NCBI RefSeq assembly: GCF_023540835.1
Contig: NZ_JALKCU010000004.1
Coordinates: forward strand, 91,050 to 155,049
Length of the DNA stretch: 64,000 bases
Reading direction: 5' to 3'
Source: Marivivens geojensis
GTDB lineage: Bacteria; Pseudomonadota; Alphaproteobacteria; Rhodobacterales; Rhodobacteraceae
Positions 52,464-62,989 of the stretch are shown piece by piece (the first letter of the stretch is position 1; each line of letters starts with the position of its first letter). Made by a program: the position numbers and the translations under genes. The notes under the pieces were generated by a model. The model was not told the DNA's origin. It saw only the letters and a program-made list of their open reading frames with translations, and searched no databases.

Positions 52464-53638
52464 GCGCGTTGCTCCTTGTTCAACAAATTCAGAATATCGC
52501 CTGCATCAGCATTCAGGGCCGGGGCCGGCTTGCGCCCGCCGCGCCCTGCGCCGTTGAAATGCACGGGCTGTTCAGGGACGTTCAGAACGCCCAAGTCGGG
52601 ATGCGTGACCGTGGACGCCAACCCGCGCTCCACTGCTTGAGGCGACGCCCAAGCCTGTGCCACAGATTGAATGGAGGATGCCGGAATACCTGCCGCTGAC
52701 AGGTGGTGCACCACCTGATCCACCGGCAAGGAACCCGCCCACTGGTCGATATACTCGGCGAGCGCAGGTTCGTTCTCGCGGCGCAAAGGATCGCTGGTAA
52801 ACCGCGCGTCCTGTACCAGTTCGGGCTGGCCGATCACGTCGCAGAAGGTGGCAAACAGCCGGTCGTTCAGAACCGCCAACGCGAAATGCCCGTCCGCCGC
52901 CGGATAGGTGCCAAAGGGCGCGGACAGCGGGTGGCGGTTGCCGGTGCGCACCGGGGTCTCGCCGCCCATCAGGGTGCGGCAGGCCAGAATGGGCATCATC
53001 GACACCAACCCGTCAAACAGCGCCACATCCACATGACGCCCCAGCCCGGTGCGGCTGCAGTCAAACAGGGCAACCATTGTGCCCCAAGCGGCGAACAGGC
53101 CACCGGCCACGTCGCCGAAAGCCTCGCCCACCATCGTCGGTGCACCGTCGGGTTCGCCGGTGGCGTCCATCAACCCGCTCATCGCCTGCACGATGATGTC
53201 ATAGGCGGGTTTTTTGGTGTTTGGCCCGGTCTGCCCGAAGCCGGACACGGACACGTAAACCAGATGGGGAAAATCCTTGGCCAGCGCGTCATAGCTCAGC
53301 CCCAGCTTCTCCATCACGCCGGGGCGGAAGTTCTCGATCAGCACGTCGCAATCTGCCAGCAACGCCTTGACCGTCGCAATCGCGTCGGGCGATTTCAGGT
53401 CCAGCGCAATTGACCGCTTGCCCCGGTTGATTGCCTGAAACAACAGGCTTTCCCCGTCCTTGAACGGGCCGATATGGCGGTAATCGTCGCCGTGGGCGGC
53501 TTCGACCTTGATCACATCCGCGCCCAGATCGGCCATCATTGCGGTGCAGTATGGACCCGCCAGAACGCGGGTGAAATCAAGCACGCGCACCCCGCTGAGG
53601 GGTTGGGGCGTTTGGCTGTTGGGGGGCTGAGTGGGCAT
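52460..53638 (-). CDS. Family III CoA-transferase (CaiB/BaiF type)
   Basis: A 392-aa class III CoA-transferase. GVRVLDFTRVLAGPYCTAMMADLGADVIKVE is the N-terminal signature, and the catalytic Asp is in GLMDATGEPDGAPTMVG. It activates a carboxylic acid by moving CoA from another thioester. The ATG at 53638 follows GGAGGATCAT; a longer frame to 53680 is not needed. With the acyl-CoA dehydrogenase it forms a two-gene acid-degradation operon facing a LysR gene. Confidence 0.92.
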   Translation of the reverse strand: MPTQPPNSQTPQPLSGVRVLDFTRVLAGPYCTAMMADLGADVIKVEAAHGDDYRHIGPFKDGESLLFQAINRGKRSIALDLKSPDAIATVKALLADCDVLIENFRPGVMEKLGLSYDALAKDFPHLVYVSVSGFGQTGPNTKKPAYDIIVQAMSGLMDATGEPDGAPTMVGEAFGDVAGGLFAAWGTMVALFDCSRTGLGRHVDVALFDGLVSMMPILACRTLMGGETPVRTGNRHPLSAPFGTYPAADGHFALAVLNDRLFATFCDVIGQPELVQDARFTSDPLRRENEPALAEYIDQWAGSLPVDQVVHHLSAAGIPASSIQSVAQAWASPQAVERGLASTVTHPDLGVLNVPEQPVHFNGAGRGGRKPAPALNADAGDILNLLNKEQRA

Positions 53639-53700
53639 ATGATCCTCCGGGTTTGATCGGTTGAGCATAGGCGCGGTCATGATATAAGCAGAAATACAGA

Positions 53701-53718
53701 TTATTGATAGAGCGATAA
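53701..53718. promoter_or_regulatory. Possible LysR-type site between CoA-transferase and lysR
   Basis: TTATTGATAGAGCGATAA is an imperfect dyad (TTATTG/CGATAA) placed directly before the LysR start, in AT-rich DNA shared by the two divergent promoters. It has the T-N11-A spacing of LysR boxes. Confidence 0.4.
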
Positions 53719-54612
53719 ATGCAAGCTATACCCGTCAGCCTTCGCCAGATCGACTATGTCATTGCCGCCGCGGACACCGGCAGCACCGCCGCCGCCGCGC
53801 GGGTGTTGAACGTGTCGCAACCGTCAGTGTCGCTGGCGATTGCCAAGGTCGAGGAACACTTTGGCCGCCCGCTGTTTGCCCGCAGCGCAGGCCAAGGCAT
53901 TGCCCCCACCGCGTTCGGGCTGCGCAAACTGGGCGCCTTGCGCAGCCTGCGCGCACAGGCGCAATCAGTGCTGGATCACAAAGATAGCGGGGCCGAGGTG
54001 CTGAACCTTGGCGTCTTTTCCACCCTTGGCCCACGCTATGCGCCCGCCTTGGTGGGCAGCTTTCAGAAAGTCGCGCCCGACGCCCGGATCGCACTGCACG
54101 AAGGCGATCTGGACCGCCTGACGCGCTGGCTGGAAAACGGGCGCATCGACCTCGCATTGATCTATGATTTCGGCCTGCCGTCGTCGCTTAAGATCACACC
54201 GCTGGCCGATGTGCGGCCCTTTGGGCTGGTTGCGCGGGCGCACCCTTTGGCGGGGCGCGGGACGGTTGCGATGGCGGATTTGCTGACCGATCCGCTGATC
54301 CTGATGAACCTGCCGCACAGCCGCAATTACTTCCTGACGCTGGCGCATATGAACGGCATCCGGCCGCGCATCGCACATGAAACAAGCTCGGTCGAGATGT
54401 TGCGGGCGATGGTTGCCAATCACATGGGTGTGGGGCTAGTTGCCACCGATATTGCGCAGGATACGGCCTGCGACGGTCAACCCGTCACGCGGCTGGAACT
54501 GTCAGACCCGCTTTTGCCGCATCGCATCGCGCTGGCCCGTGCGCCGCATCCGCATACCGCGCCACTGGTGGCCGCGTTTCAGGATCATGTGGCAAGCGCC
54601 TTCAACCCATGA
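53719..54612 (+). CDS. LysR-family transcriptional regulator
   Basis: A 297-aa LysR regulator. The winged helix occupies residues 5-65 (TAAAARVLNVSQPSVSLAIAKVEEHFGRPLF); the effector domain runs from 95 (LNLGVFSTLGPRYAP) to the end. It is divergent from the CoA-transferase/acyl-CoA dehydrogenase operon and most likely activates it when the acid substrate or its CoA ester is present. Confidence 0.9.
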   Translation: MQAIPVSLRQIDYVIAAADTGSTAAAARVLNVSQPSVSLAIAKVEEHFGRPLFARSAGQGIAPTAFGLRKLGALRSLRAQAQSVLDHKDSGAEVLNLGVFSTLGPRYAPALVGSFQKVAPDARIALHEGDLDRLTRWLENGRIDLALIYDFGLPSSLKITPLADVRPFGLVARAHPLAGRGTVAMADLLTDPLILMNLPHSRNYFLTLAHMNGIRPRIAHETSSVEMLRAMVANHMGVGLVATDIAQDTACDGQPVTRLELSDPLLPHRIALARAPHPHTAPLVAAFQDHVASAFNP

Positions 54613-54703
54613 CACGCTATGTCTGGCCTTTTACGCCTTACGTCTATATCTTTTGAGAAAATCCGCCGGGATCACCCGGAACCGCACGGTCGAAAGGCAC
54701 AGC

Positions 54704-55393
54704 ATGTCCATAACCTATCGCGAGGTGAAAGCCGATATCCTGCGCCAGATCACACAAGGCGAACTTGCCCCCGGCAGCTCGATGCCGAACGAGGTTGATC
54801 TGGCCGCAAGCTATGGCTGCGCGCGGGCGACTGTCAATCGGGCAATGCGCGAATTGGCGGATGACGGCATCATCGAACGCCGCCGCAAAGCTGGCACGCG
54901 GGTCAGGCTGAACCCGATCCGGCAGGTGCGGCTGAACATTCCGATCGTCGGGCAAGAGATCGAGGAACTGGGCGCGGCCTATCGCTATGCGTTGGTGCAC
55001 GGTCAGGCCGAAGCCGCCCCGAACTGGCTGCGCGCGCGTATGGCGTTGAAGCGTGACGACCGGGTGTTGCATCTGACCTGCATGCACTATGCCGATGGCG
55101 CGCCGTATCAGCACGAGGATCGCTGGATCAATCTAGACGCTTTGCCCGAGGCTGAACAGCATGATTTCTCGGATATCGGTCCCAACGAATGGCTGGTGTC
55201 GACCGTGCCGTTTACCGAGGCGCAGATCAGCTTTCACGCCGTTCAAGCCGACGCCACTATCGCGGATTATCTCGACTGCACCGAAGGCGATGCCCTGTTC
55301 CAGGCCGAGCGCATGACGTGGCTTGAGGGGCAGACGATCACTTTTGTGCAATTGACCTATCGCCGCGGCCACCGTCTGACGATGCAATACTGA
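54704..55393 (+). CDS. hutC: Histidine utilisation repressor HutC (GntR/UTRA)
   Basis: A 229-aa GntR regulator with winged helix at 5-70 (MPNEVDLAASYGCARATVNRAMRELADDGIIERRRKAGTRV in segments) and a UTRA ligand domain at 85-229 (VLHLTCMHYADGAPYQHEDRWIN). HutC proteins are relieved by urocanate. It lies beside hutU, and a good HutC box stands between hutI and hutF. A degenerate box (CGTCTATATC, 54641-54650) lies before its own start. GAAAGG precedes the ATG at 54704. Confidence 0.9.
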   Translation: MSITYREVKADILRQITQGELAPGSSMPNEVDLAASYGCARATVNRAMRELADDGIIERRRKAGTRVRLNPIRQVRLNIPIVGQEIEELGAAYRYALVHGQAEAAPNWLRARMALKRDDRVLHLTCMHYADGAPYQHEDRWINLDALPEAEQHDFSDIGPNEWLVSTVPFTEAQISFHAVQADATIADYLDCTEGDALFQAERMTWLEGQTITFVQLTYRRGHRLTMQY

Positions 55394-55471
55394 CCGCGCG
55401 TGAAAAAGCCTGCGCGGAGTGCTCCGCACAGGCCATTGGTTACTTGCCCCAAGATGGGTAAACGCCCTGAA

Positions 55472-57139
55472 TCAAAGGATTGCCGGCAGGTTCAAACCAT
55501 TCTCGCGGGCGCAGTCTTTGGCGTCGTCATAGCCCGCATCGGCGTGGCGCATGACGCCCGTGGCCGGGTCGTTCCACAAGACACGCTCGATCCGGCGGTC
55601 TGCATCTTCAGTGCCGTCACAGCAGATCACCATGCCCGAGTGTTGACTGAAACCCATGCCGACGCCGCCACCATGGTGCAGTGAAACCCAGGTTGCGCCA
55701 GATGCGGTATTGAGCAGCGCGTTCAGTAGCGGCCAGTCCGACACCGCATCCGAGCCATCCAGCATCGCCTCGGTTTCGCGATTGGGCGATGCGACTGAGC
55801 CTGAGTCCAGATGGTCGCGTCCGATTACGATCGGGGCTTTCAATTCGCCATTGCGCACCATTTCGTTGAACGCCAGGCCCAGCTTGTGACGCACGCCCAG
55901 ACCGACCCAGCAAATCCGCGCGGGCAGCCCCTGAAACGCGATCCGCTCGCGCGCCATATCCAGCCAGTTGTGCAGGTGGCTGTCCTCGGCCAGGATTTCC
56001 TTCACCTTGGCGTCGGTCTTGTAGATGTCTTCCGGGTCGCCCGACAGGGCCGCCCAACGGAACGGACCGATGCCACGGCAGAACAGCGGGCGGATATAGG
56101 CGGGCACGAAGCCGGGGAAGTCGAATGCATTGTCCAGCCCCTCTTCCAGCGCCATCTGGCGGATGTTGTTGCCGTAATCGACGGTCGGAATACCGGCGGC
56201 ATGGAAATCAACCATCGCCTTGACCTGCACCATCATCGAGGCACGCGCGGCCTTTTCAACAGCTTTTGGGTCGCTTTCGCGCTTTTCGCGCCATTGGGCC
56301 ATCGTCCAACCCTGCGGCAGATAGCCGTTTACGGGATCATGGGCACTGGTCTGGTCGGTGACGATATCAGGGCGGATGCCGCGCTTGATCAACTCGGGAT
56401 ACACATCGGCGGCGTTGCCCAGAAGCGCGACCGATTTGGCCTCACCGGCAGCGGTCCAGCGTTCGATCATCGCAAGCGCCTCGTCCAGACTGTCGGTCTT
56501 TTCGTCCACGTAGCGGGTGCGGAGGCGGAAGTCGATGCTGTCGGGGTTGCATTCGACCGCCAGACAGCAGGCCCCGGCCATCACAGCCGCCAGCGGTTGC
56601 GCCCCGCCCATGCCACCCAGACCGCCGGTCAGGATCCACTTGCCCTTCAGGTCGCCACCGTAATGCTGACGCCCCGCTTCGACAAAGGTCTCATAGGTGC
56701 CCTGCACGATACCTTGCGAGCCGATATAGATCCAGGAACCCGCTGTCATCTGGCCATACATCGCCAGACCCTTCTTATCCAGCTCGTTAAAATGATCCCA
56801 CGTCGCCCAATGCGGCACGAGGTTTGAGTTGGCTATCAGAACGCGCGGCGCATCCTTGTGCGTCGGGAACACCCCGACAGGCTTGCCTGATTGCACCAGA
56901 AGGGTCTGGTCTTCTTCCAGGTCCCGCAAGGTGGCGACGATCTTGTCGAAATCGTCCCATGTGCGCGCGGCGCGCCCAATGCCGCCATACACAACCAGCT
57001 CATGCGGGTTTTCGGCCACGTCGGGGTGCAGGTTGTTCATCAACATCCGCAGGGGCGCTTCGGTGGTCCAGTGCTTGGCCGTCATTTCGGTGCCGGTTGC
57101 GGGATAGATGTCGCGGGTGTTCTTGCGCGGATCGCTCAT
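55472..57139 (-). CDS. hutU: Urocanate hydratase
   Basis: A 555-aa enzyme converting urocanate to imidazolone propionate with tightly bound NAD as electrophile. NAD-binding [13 protein letters not shown] and the active-site Cys in [12 protein letters not shown] are present, and length is typical. Downstream of hutG on the minus strand with a four-base overlap; the last gene of the hutI-H-G-U operon. Confidence 0.97.
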   Translation of the reverse strand: MSDPRKNTRDIYPATGTEMTAKHWTTEAPLRMLMNNLHPDVAENPHELVVYGGIGRAARTWDDFDKIVATLRDLEEDQTLLVQSGKPVGVFPTHKDAPRVLIANSNLVPHWATWDHFNELDKKGLAMYGQMTAGSWIYIGSQGIVQGTYETFVEAGRQHYGGDLKGKWILTGGLGGMGGAQPLAAVMAGACCLAVECNPDSIDFRLRTRYVDEKTDSLDEALAMIERWTAAGEAKSVALLGNAADVYPELIKRGIRPDIVTDQTSAHDPVNGYLPQGWTMAQWREKRESDPKAVEKAARASMMVQVKAMVDFHAAGIPTVDYGNNIRQMALEEGLDNAFDFPGFVPAYIRPLFCRGIGPFRWAALSGDPEDIYKTDAKVKEILAEDSHLHNWLDMARERIAFQGLPARICWVGLGVRHKLGLAFNEMVRNGELKAPIVIGRDHLDSGSVASPNRETEAMLDGSDAVSDWPLLNALLNTASGATWVSLHHGGGVGMGFSQHSGMVICCDGTEDADRRIERVLWNDPATGVMRHADAGYDDAKDCARENGLNLPAIL

Positions 57140-57936
57140 GATGTTCCTTTCAGATCAGGTGCCAGATCGGCCAGAGTTGTCAGAATGGTTTTCAAATACC
57201 CGCGCAGCCGCGCGGATTTTTCGGTGTCATAGGTCCAGGGCGCAGCCTCGTCCTTCAGATAGGTGCTTTGTGCCAGCTCCATCTGAATTGCGTGCAGCCC
57301 GTCCGCCGGTCGTCCGTAATGGCGCGTTGTCCAGCCGCCCTTGAAGCGGCCGTTGGTGACGCTGGAATAGCCCTCTGGCATCTCGCACAGGTTCTGAACA
57401 GCGGCTTCGATCTCTGGGGCGCAAGTGGTGCCCAGATTGGTGCCAATGTTGAAATCGGGGAGCGTGCCGTCGAACAGAAACGGGATGTGCGACCGGATCG
57501 AGTGGCAATCATACAGGATCGCAACCCCGTGCAGGTCACGCACCCGCTCAAGCTCGGCCTCAAGGGCTTCGTGATAGGGCGCATGGAAGGCTTGGCGACG
57601 GGCCTCGACCTCATCCTCGGTGGGGGGTGTGTTCCAGATATCCTGCCCGTCGAAATCGGTCAGCGGCACCAGCCCGGTAGTGTTCTGACCGGGATAGAGC
57701 GATACGCCCGATGGGTCGCGGTTGGCGTCGATCACGTAACGATGGAAGGTTGCGCGGACCGTGGTCGCGCCGGGCAGCAGCCCGTCATAAAGCGTGTGGA
57801 TGTGCCAATCCGTGTCGTCCAGCCCCTGCCCCCGCGCGTTCAGCCGCGCCTTGATGTCGGCGGGCACGTGGGTGCCAGTATGGGGCAGGCCCAGCACGAT
57901 GGGGCTGTCGCCCCGGTGGATTTCAACGGGGGTCAT
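57136..57936 (-). CDS. hutG: N-formylglutamate deformylase
   Basis: A 266-aa zinc amidohydrolase of the N-formylglutamate amidohydrolase family, releasing formate and glutamate in the last step of the five-step pathway. [33 protein letters not shown] and [11 protein letters not shown] carry the conserved metal and substrate residues. It pairs with HutF, which makes N-formylglutamate. Overlaps hutH and hutU by four bases each. Confidence 0.94.
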   Translation of the reverse strand: MTPVEIHRGDSPIVLGLPHTGTHVPADIKARLNARGQGLDDTDWHIHTLYDGLLPGATTVRATFHRYVIDANRDPSGVSLYPGQNTTGLVPLTDFDGQDIWNTPPTEDEVEARRQAFHAPYHEALEAELERVRDLHGVAILYDCHSIRSHIPFLFDGTLPDFNIGTNLGTTCAPEIEAAVQNLCEMPEGYSSVTNGRFKGGWTTRHYGRPADGLHAIQMELAQSTYLKDEAAPWTYDTEKSARLRGYLKTILTTLADLAPDLKGTS

Positions 57937-59471
57937 GGGTGAAGCTCCGGCATGTGGGTGTTTGTGGCGGCCACAATCGCGTTGGATGCGATCAGCGCTG
58001 CCGCTTTTTCCAAGTCAGGCGCAAGGTAACGGTCGTCGCCCAGCGTTTCGACCTGTTCGCGCACGGCGGCGATCACGGATGCCAGCGGCGCACTTGTCTC
58101 CAGCGGGGCGCGGAATTCGACACCCTGCGCGGCGCACAGAAGCTCGACGCCAAGGATACGTTCCAGATTGGCGACCATGCGCGACAGGCGCACCGCGCCG
58201 TGGGCGGCCATGCTGACGTGATCTTCCTGATTGGCCGAGGTGGGCGTTGAATCCGTCACGCAGGGGTTGGCCAGATGCTTGTTTTCGCTCATCAACGCGG
58301 CGGTGGTCACTTCGGCAATCATATAGCCCGAGTTCAGCCCCGGATTGGGCGTCAGGAACGGCGGCAGATCGTGGCTGAGCACCGGATCCACGATCAGGGC
58401 AACCCGGCGCTGCGCAATCGCGCCGATCTCGGCAATTGCCAGCGCGATCATGTCAGCGGCAAAGCCCACGGGTTCCGCGTGGAAGTTCCCGCCCGAGACA
58501 ATCAGCCCGGCTTCGCTCAGCACCAGCGGGTTATCGGTGGCGGCGTTCGCCTCGATCTCTAACGTGCGCGCCGCCATGCGCAGCATGTCCATCGCAGCCC
58601 CCGTCACCTGCGGCTGGCAGCGGATGCAATAGGGGTCTTGCACGCGTGTATCGCCTTCGCGGTGGCTTTCGCGAATGACCGAGCCATCTAGAAGCGCGCG
58701 CATGGTCGCGGCGGCTTCGATCTGGCCTGCATGGCCGCGTAAGCTGTGAATTTCGGGTTGCAACGGCGCGGTCGATCCCATGATCGCGTCCGTGGACATG
58801 GCCGATGTGACCAAAGCCGAGCACATCGCCCGCCACGCGCCAAACAGGCCGATCAGGGCATAGGCGGTGGTGAATTGCGTGCCGTTGATCAGGGCCAGCC
58901 CCTCTTTCGCGCCCAGCACGATGGGGGTCAGGCCTGCGCGGCGCAACGCCTCGGCCCCCGGCAGAACCTTGCCTTCGAACGTCGCTTCGCCGTGGCCGAT
59001 CATTGCCGCTGCCATATGCGCCAGCGGGGCCAGATCGCCGGACGCGCCGACCGATCCCTGCACCGGGATCACCGGCGTGACGCCCTGCGCCAGCATCCCT
59101 TCCAGCAGTTCGACCAGCTCCATCCGCACGCCGGACGCACCGCGCCCCAGCGACAGCAGTTTCAGCGCCATCATCAGGCGGGCGTGGGGTTCGGGGATCG
59201 CCTCGCCCACGCCGCAGCAATGGGACAGGATCAGGTTGCGTTGCAGGGTGGCAGTATCGGACGGGTCAATCTTGACCGAGGCCAGTTTGCCAAAGCCGGT
59301 GTTCACGCCGTAAACCGCGTCCGTCCCATTGGCCGCGTCAGCAATCTGTGCCTGCGCCGCACGGATGCCGTAATGGCAGGCCGGATCAAGGCGCACGGCA
59401 AGTCCGTCGCGCCAGATCATTTCCAGATCGGCCAGAGTGGTGGCGCCGGGTGTCAGGGTCAGTGTGGTCAT
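57933..59471 (-). CDS. hutH: Histidine ammonia-lyase
   Basis: A 512-aa lyase removing ammonia from histidine to give urocanate. The MIO prosthetic group forms from Ala-Ser-Gly in [27 protein letters not shown] near the N-terminus and NQEDHVSM near the C-terminus are active-site segments. The ATG at 59471 fits the family start; a longer frame to 59552 overlaps hutI. Coupled to hutI and hutG by four-base overlaps. Confidence 0.96.
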   Translation of the reverse strand: MTTLTLTPGATTLADLEMIWRDGLAVRLDPACHYGIRAAQAQIADAANGTDAVYGVNTGFGKLASVKIDPSDTATLQRNLILSHCCGVGEAIPEPHARLMMALKLLSLGRGASGVRMELVELLEGMLAQGVTPVIPVQGSVGASGDLAPLAHMAAAMIGHGEATFEGKVLPGAEALRRAGLTPIVLGAKEGLALINGTQFTTAYALIGLFGAWRAMCSALVTSAMSTDAIMGSTAPLQPEIHSLRGHAGQIEAAATMRALLDGSVIRESHREGDTRVQDPYCIRCQPQVTGAAMDMLRMAARTLEIEANAATDNPLVLSEAGLIVSGGNFHAEPVGFAADMIALAIAEIGAIAQRRVALIVDPVLSHDLPPFLTPNPGLNSGYMIAEVTTAALMSENKHLANPCVTDSTPTSANQEDHVSMAAHGAVRLSRMVANLERILGVELLCAAQGVEFRAPLETSAPLASVIAAVREQVETLGDDRYLAPDLEKAAALIASNAIVAATNTHMPELHP

Positions 59472-60679
59472 GCGATTTCTCCGGTGATACGAAACGCCAA
59501 CGGATTGAAGCCGATGCGATAAGACAGTTCTGCCGGTTCGGCGATGTCCCAAACGGCTAGATCAGCCACCTGACCGGGCGCAACCGTGCCCAGATCCGTC
59601 AGCCCCAGCGCGGCGGCGGCGTGTTGCGTGACGCCGCGCAGCGCTTCTTCTGGTGTCATGCGAAACAGGGTGCAACCCATGTTCATCGCCAGAAGCAACG
59701 AGTTCAGAGGCGAGGAGCCGGGGTTGATATCCGTCGCCAAGGCCATCGGCACGCCATGTTTGCGCAAAAGATCAATGGGCGGTTGTTGTGTTTCGCGCAG
59801 CGTATAGAACGCGCCGGGCAGGATCACCGCCACTGTGCCCACATCCGCCATCGCCTGCACGCCATCCTCGTCCAGATATTCGATATGATCGGCCGACAGC
59901 GCGCCATAGCTTGCGGCCAGCTTCGCGCCGCCCAGATTGGACAGTTGTTCGGCGTGCAGCTTGACCGGCAGACCCAGCTCTTGTGCCACGTCGAAAACGC
60001 GGGCGATCTGTGCGGGCTGGAAGGCGATGCCTTCACAGAACCCGTCCACCGCGTCCACCAACCCTTCGGCATGGGCGGCGCGCAGGGTGGGGATGCAGAC
60101 CTCGTCGATATACGCGTCATCGCGGCCTGCATAGTCCGCAGGTGTGGCGTGCGCCCCAAGAAAGGTGGTCCTGACGCGGATCGGGCGCGCATCGGCTATG
60201 GCGCGGGCAACGCGCAGCATCCGCAATTCAGTCTCGGTATCCAGACCATAGCCGGACTTGACCTCGATGGTCGTCACGCCTTCGGCGATCAGCACGTCAA
60301 CGCGGCGCAGGGCGTCTTGCAGCAACTCCTCTTCGCTGGCCGCGCGTGTCGCCTTGACGGTCGACACGATCCCGCCCCCGGCGCGCGCCACTTCTTCATA
60401 GCTTGCCCCGTTCAGCCGCATCTCGAACTCGGCCGCGCGGTCGCCACCGTGCACGATATGGGTGTGACAGTCGATCAGGCCTGGAGTCACGATCCGCCCG
60501 CCCAATGCGCGCCGATCCAGACCGGCATAGGCGGCGGGGACATCGGCCTGCGGCCCGACCCATGCGATCTTGCCGTCCTGAAGGACAATCGCCGCATCAC
60601 GAATCATTCCGTAGGGCACATCTGTCCCTGACAGGGTCGCGGCGTGCAGGTCGGTCAGAATCTGGGACATGGCGGCCAT
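59468..60679 (-). CDS. hutI: Imidazolonepropionase
   Basis: A 403-aa amidohydrolase opening imidazolone propionate to formiminoglutamate. Metal ligands are in [22 protein letters not shown] and [10 protein letters not shown]. The ATG at 60679 follows AAAGGA at eight bases; the frame runs on to 60772 but that part is the divergent promoter. First gene of the leftward hutIHGU operon, facing hutF across a HutC box. Confidence 0.95.
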   Translation of the reverse strand: MAAMSQILTDLHAATLSGTDVPYGMIRDAAIVLQDGKIAWVGPQADVPAAYAGLDRRALGGRIVTPGLIDCHTHIVHGGDRAAEFEMRLNGASYEEVARAGGGIVSTVKATRAASEEELLQDALRRVDVLIAEGVTTIEVKSGYGLDTETELRMLRVARAIADARPIRVRTTFLGAHATPADYAGRDDAYIDEVCIPTLRAAHAEGLVDAVDGFCEGIAFQPAQIARVFDVAQELGLPVKLHAEQLSNLGGAKLAASYGALSADHIEYLDEDGVQAMADVGTVAVILPGAFYTLRETQQPPIDLLRKHGVPMALATDINPGSSPLNSLLLAMNMGCTLFRMTPEEALRGVTQHAAAALGLTDLGTVAPGQVADLAVWDIAEPAELSYRIGFNPLAFRITGEIA

Positions 60680-60732
60680 AAGATCGGTCCTTTTCGCGAG
60701 TTTCCGCTTTTCTAGTATAAATTTATGTGTAA

Positions 60733-60746
60733 TATGTCTATACATA
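60733..60746. promoter_or_regulatory. HutC operator between hutI and hutF
   Basis: TATGTCTATACATA: arms TATGT and ACATA around CTAT. Read on the other strand it contains TGTATAGACA, the known HutC/NAC-region operator core in pseudomonads and rhizobia. It sits in the 91-base divergent promoter, so one site can repress both operons. Confidence 0.82.
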
Positions 60747-60770
60747 AAATGCAAATACAGGATGAAAGCC

Positions 60771-62129
60771 ATGATCCATGCCCGTCAGGCCCTTCTTGCG
60801 TCCGGTTGGGCGCAGGATGTTCGCATTACCGTTGATCAGGGGCGCATCGACCAGATCACGACCGGCACCAGCGCCAAATCGGGGGACGCCCGCGTCGACA
60901 CCCTGTTGCCCGCCATGGCCAACCTGCATTCGCATACGTTCCAGCGCGCGATGGCGGGCATGACCGAGATGCGCAAGGCCGGGCGCGACAGCTTCTGGAC
61001 ATGGCGCGATCTGATGTATCGCTTCATGGATCGCCTGACCCCGGATCAGATAGAGGCGATTGCGGCGCTGGTTTTCGTCGAGATGCAGGAAGCCGGCTAT
61101 GCCAGCGTGGGCGAGTTTCACTATGTCCATCATCAACGCGGCGGCGCGCCCTATGATGCGCTGGCCGAATTGTCGCTGCGGGTGATGGCGGCAGCGGGCG
61201 AGACCGGCATCGGGCTGACCCATCTGCCGGTGCTGTATACCTATGGCGGGGCGGGCAAGGTGGCGCTGGCCGAAGGGCAGATGCGCTTTGGCAATGATGT
61301 CGACCGCTTTGCCGATCTGGTGCAAGGGGCGCGTGCGGGGCTTTCCGCCCTGCCCGATGACGCCCGCGTGGGCATCGCGCCGCATTCGTTGCGCGCCACA
61401 TCCCCCGACGATCTGGCCCGTGCGCTGGCGGATCATCAGGGCGGGCCGGTGCATATCCACATCTCGGAACAGCCCAAGGAAGTCGAGGACATCCAGAATT
61501 GGCTGGGCGCACGTCCTGTCGAGTGGCTTTTGGCCAATGCCCCCGTCGACGCGGGCTGGTGCCTGATCCACGGCACCCACATGACCGAGGGCGAGACCTG
61601 CGCGATGGCAGCCTCCGGCGCGGTCGCGGGCCTGTGCCCCATTACAGAAGCGAACCTTGGCGATGGCCCCTTCAACGGCCCCACCTTCCTTGAGGCTGGC
61701 GGTGCCTTCGGTGTCGGGTCGGACAGCAACATCAACATCTCGCTGACCGAGGAACTGCGCACGCTGGAATATTCCCAACGCCTGCGCGACGTGGCGCGTA
61801 ACGTGATGGTGGTCGGCGAAGGCTCGGTCGGCGCCACACTGTATACCGGCGCCGCCCGTGGCGGTGCGCGGGCTTTGAGCCGCGACGCGGGCGAAATTGC
61901 GCCGGGGCGTCTGGCAGATTTGGTCGCCATCGACAGCACTGACCCCACATTGTGCGCCCTGACACCTGACCAGATCCTTGACGGTCTGTGTTTCGCGGCG
62001 AAAGACACCGTCATCACTGACCTGTGGTCTGCCGGGCGGCACAATGTAACTGGCGGGCGGCACATCGCGCGCGGCGCGGTGGTCGCGCGGTATCGCAGTG
62101 CGGTCGCGGACCTGCTCGCCTCGCTTTAG
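60771..62129 (+). CDS. hutF: Formimidoylglutamate deiminase
   Basis: A 452-aa amidohydrolase converting formiminoglutamate to N-formylglutamate and ammonia, the branch that defines the five-step pathway. Metal ligands in [21 protein letters not shown] and [12 protein letters not shown]; the segment [11 protein letters not shown] is typical of HutF. The ATG at 60771 follows AGGATGA; an ATG at 60762 would overlap that ribosome site. Its stop overlaps that of convergent hutD. Confidence 0.94.
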   Translation: MIHARQALLASGWAQDVRITVDQGRIDQITTGTSAKSGDARVDTLLPAMANLHSHTFQRAMAGMTEMRKAGRDSFWTWRDLMYRFMDRLTPDQIEAIAALVFVEMQEAGYASVGEFHYVHHQRGGAPYDALAELSLRVMAAAGETGIGLTHLPVLYTYGGAGKVALAEGQMRFGNDVDRFADLVQGARAGLSALPDDARVGIAPHSLRATSPDDLARALADHQGGPVHIHISEQPKEVEDIQNWLGARPVEWLLANAPVDAGWCLIHGTHMTEGETCAMAASGAVAGLCPITEANLGDGPFNGPTFLEAGGAFGVGSDSNINISLTEELRTLEYSQRLRDVARNVMVVGEGSVGATLYTGAARGGARALSRDAGEIAPGRLADLVAIDSTDPTLCALTPDQILDGLCFAAKDTVITDLWSAGRHNVTGGRHIARGAVVARYRSAVADLLASL

Positions 62130-62671
62130 TCTTTAGGGCGCAGGGTGATGGTCAGTGCGACCGCATCCTGCGCCAGATCGAAACGCAACGGCGCGTCGGT
62201 GCGGATCGCCGTGTCGCCCACGTCCAAAGCCTTACCTTCCACCGACGCGGTGCCCGCGATCACATGCAGCACACAGGTCTGCCCGGCTTGCCCGACTTTA
62301 TAGGTGCCAGCATCGCGCAGGGTCTGCGCATCGCCTTCGCACCGCGCGGTGTCGAACATCAGGTTGAAATCACGGATCGGGCCTTGGGTCAGCGTGGCCG
62401 TGACGGGTGCCCCTCCGTCGAACCGCACGGGCTGCGCATAACCCGCCTGCAGATCGCCATCCGGCCCATGCAGCACCATACCATCGCCCTGAATGACCGT
62501 CAGGATACGCGTCAGGCCCGGAAAGATGGAAAAAGCCCCGTCGCCATCCACATCCGCCATGCTCAGCCGCCACAAAGTGCCCGTTTTATCCTGTTCTTTG
62601 GCGATATTGCGTGTGATCCCGCCACCGTTTTTCCAAGGTGTTTCCACCAAGTCGCATTGCCGAAAAATCAT
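62126..62671 (-). CDS. hutD: HutD/Ves-family protein
   Basis: A 181-aa bicupin of the HutD family, with the conserved start VETPWKNGGGITRNIA, LWRLSMADVDGDGAFSIFPGLTRILTVIQG and FNLMFD. HutD is widespread in hut loci; its role is unclear, proposed as a sink or governor of pathway intermediates. The ATG at 62671 is the first that fits the family; sequence upstream belongs to the transposon border, and no strong ribosome site is seen. Confidence 0.88.
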   Translation of the reverse strand: MIFRQCDLVETPWKNGGGITRNIAKEQDKTGTLWRLSMADVDGDGAFSIFPGLTRILTVIQGDGMVLHGPDGDLQAGYAQPVRFDGGAPVTATLTQGPIRDFNLMFDTARCEGDAQTLRDAGTYKVGQAGQTCVLHVIAGTASVEGKALDVGDTAIRTDAPLRFDLAQDAVALTITLRPKD

Positions 62672-62989
62672 GATCTCTCTACGCAAAACTCGCTTAAGCG
62701 CCTCATTTTTAATGCTCTCACGCCGACAGAACCACTTCACGACGAGTCCCATTTTACTATTGAGGACGCTCTTGATCCTCACCAAGCGAATCCCAATCCG
62801 TCTGCAAGCTTCAGGGAAATATCGGTTGGATGCAAGAAAGACACAGCCATTGACTGGAGGCCAATACCATCGACGTTAAGCCGGCAAACGATTGGCGACG
62901 TCAGCCTTTGCGTTTCTGATCATCTAGGGGTAGATTCCGGCTGGGTGCAGAATAGTACGTTAGGCCCCGAGGACGCGCTTTCCGTAGTC
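62672..62989. other. Border DNA between hutD and the Tn3-type transposon
   Basis: About 320 bases of lower GC than the hut block. A plus-strand frame is open through it (DESHFTIEDALDPHQANPNPS, later VSLCVSDHLGVDSGWVQ) but begins as the antisense of hutD, so a gene cannot be claimed. A GGGG at 62927-62930 could start a Tn3-type end repeat, but no partner is in the window. Confidence 0.4.

Noticed and set aside
51450..52640. 396-codon plus-strand ORF
   Set aside because: Antisense to the acyl-CoA dehydrogenase in GC-rich DNA; composition rich in Arg, His and Gly, no motifs.
55811..56827. 338-codon plus-strand ORF
   Set aside because: Antisense to hutU with no recognisable domain.
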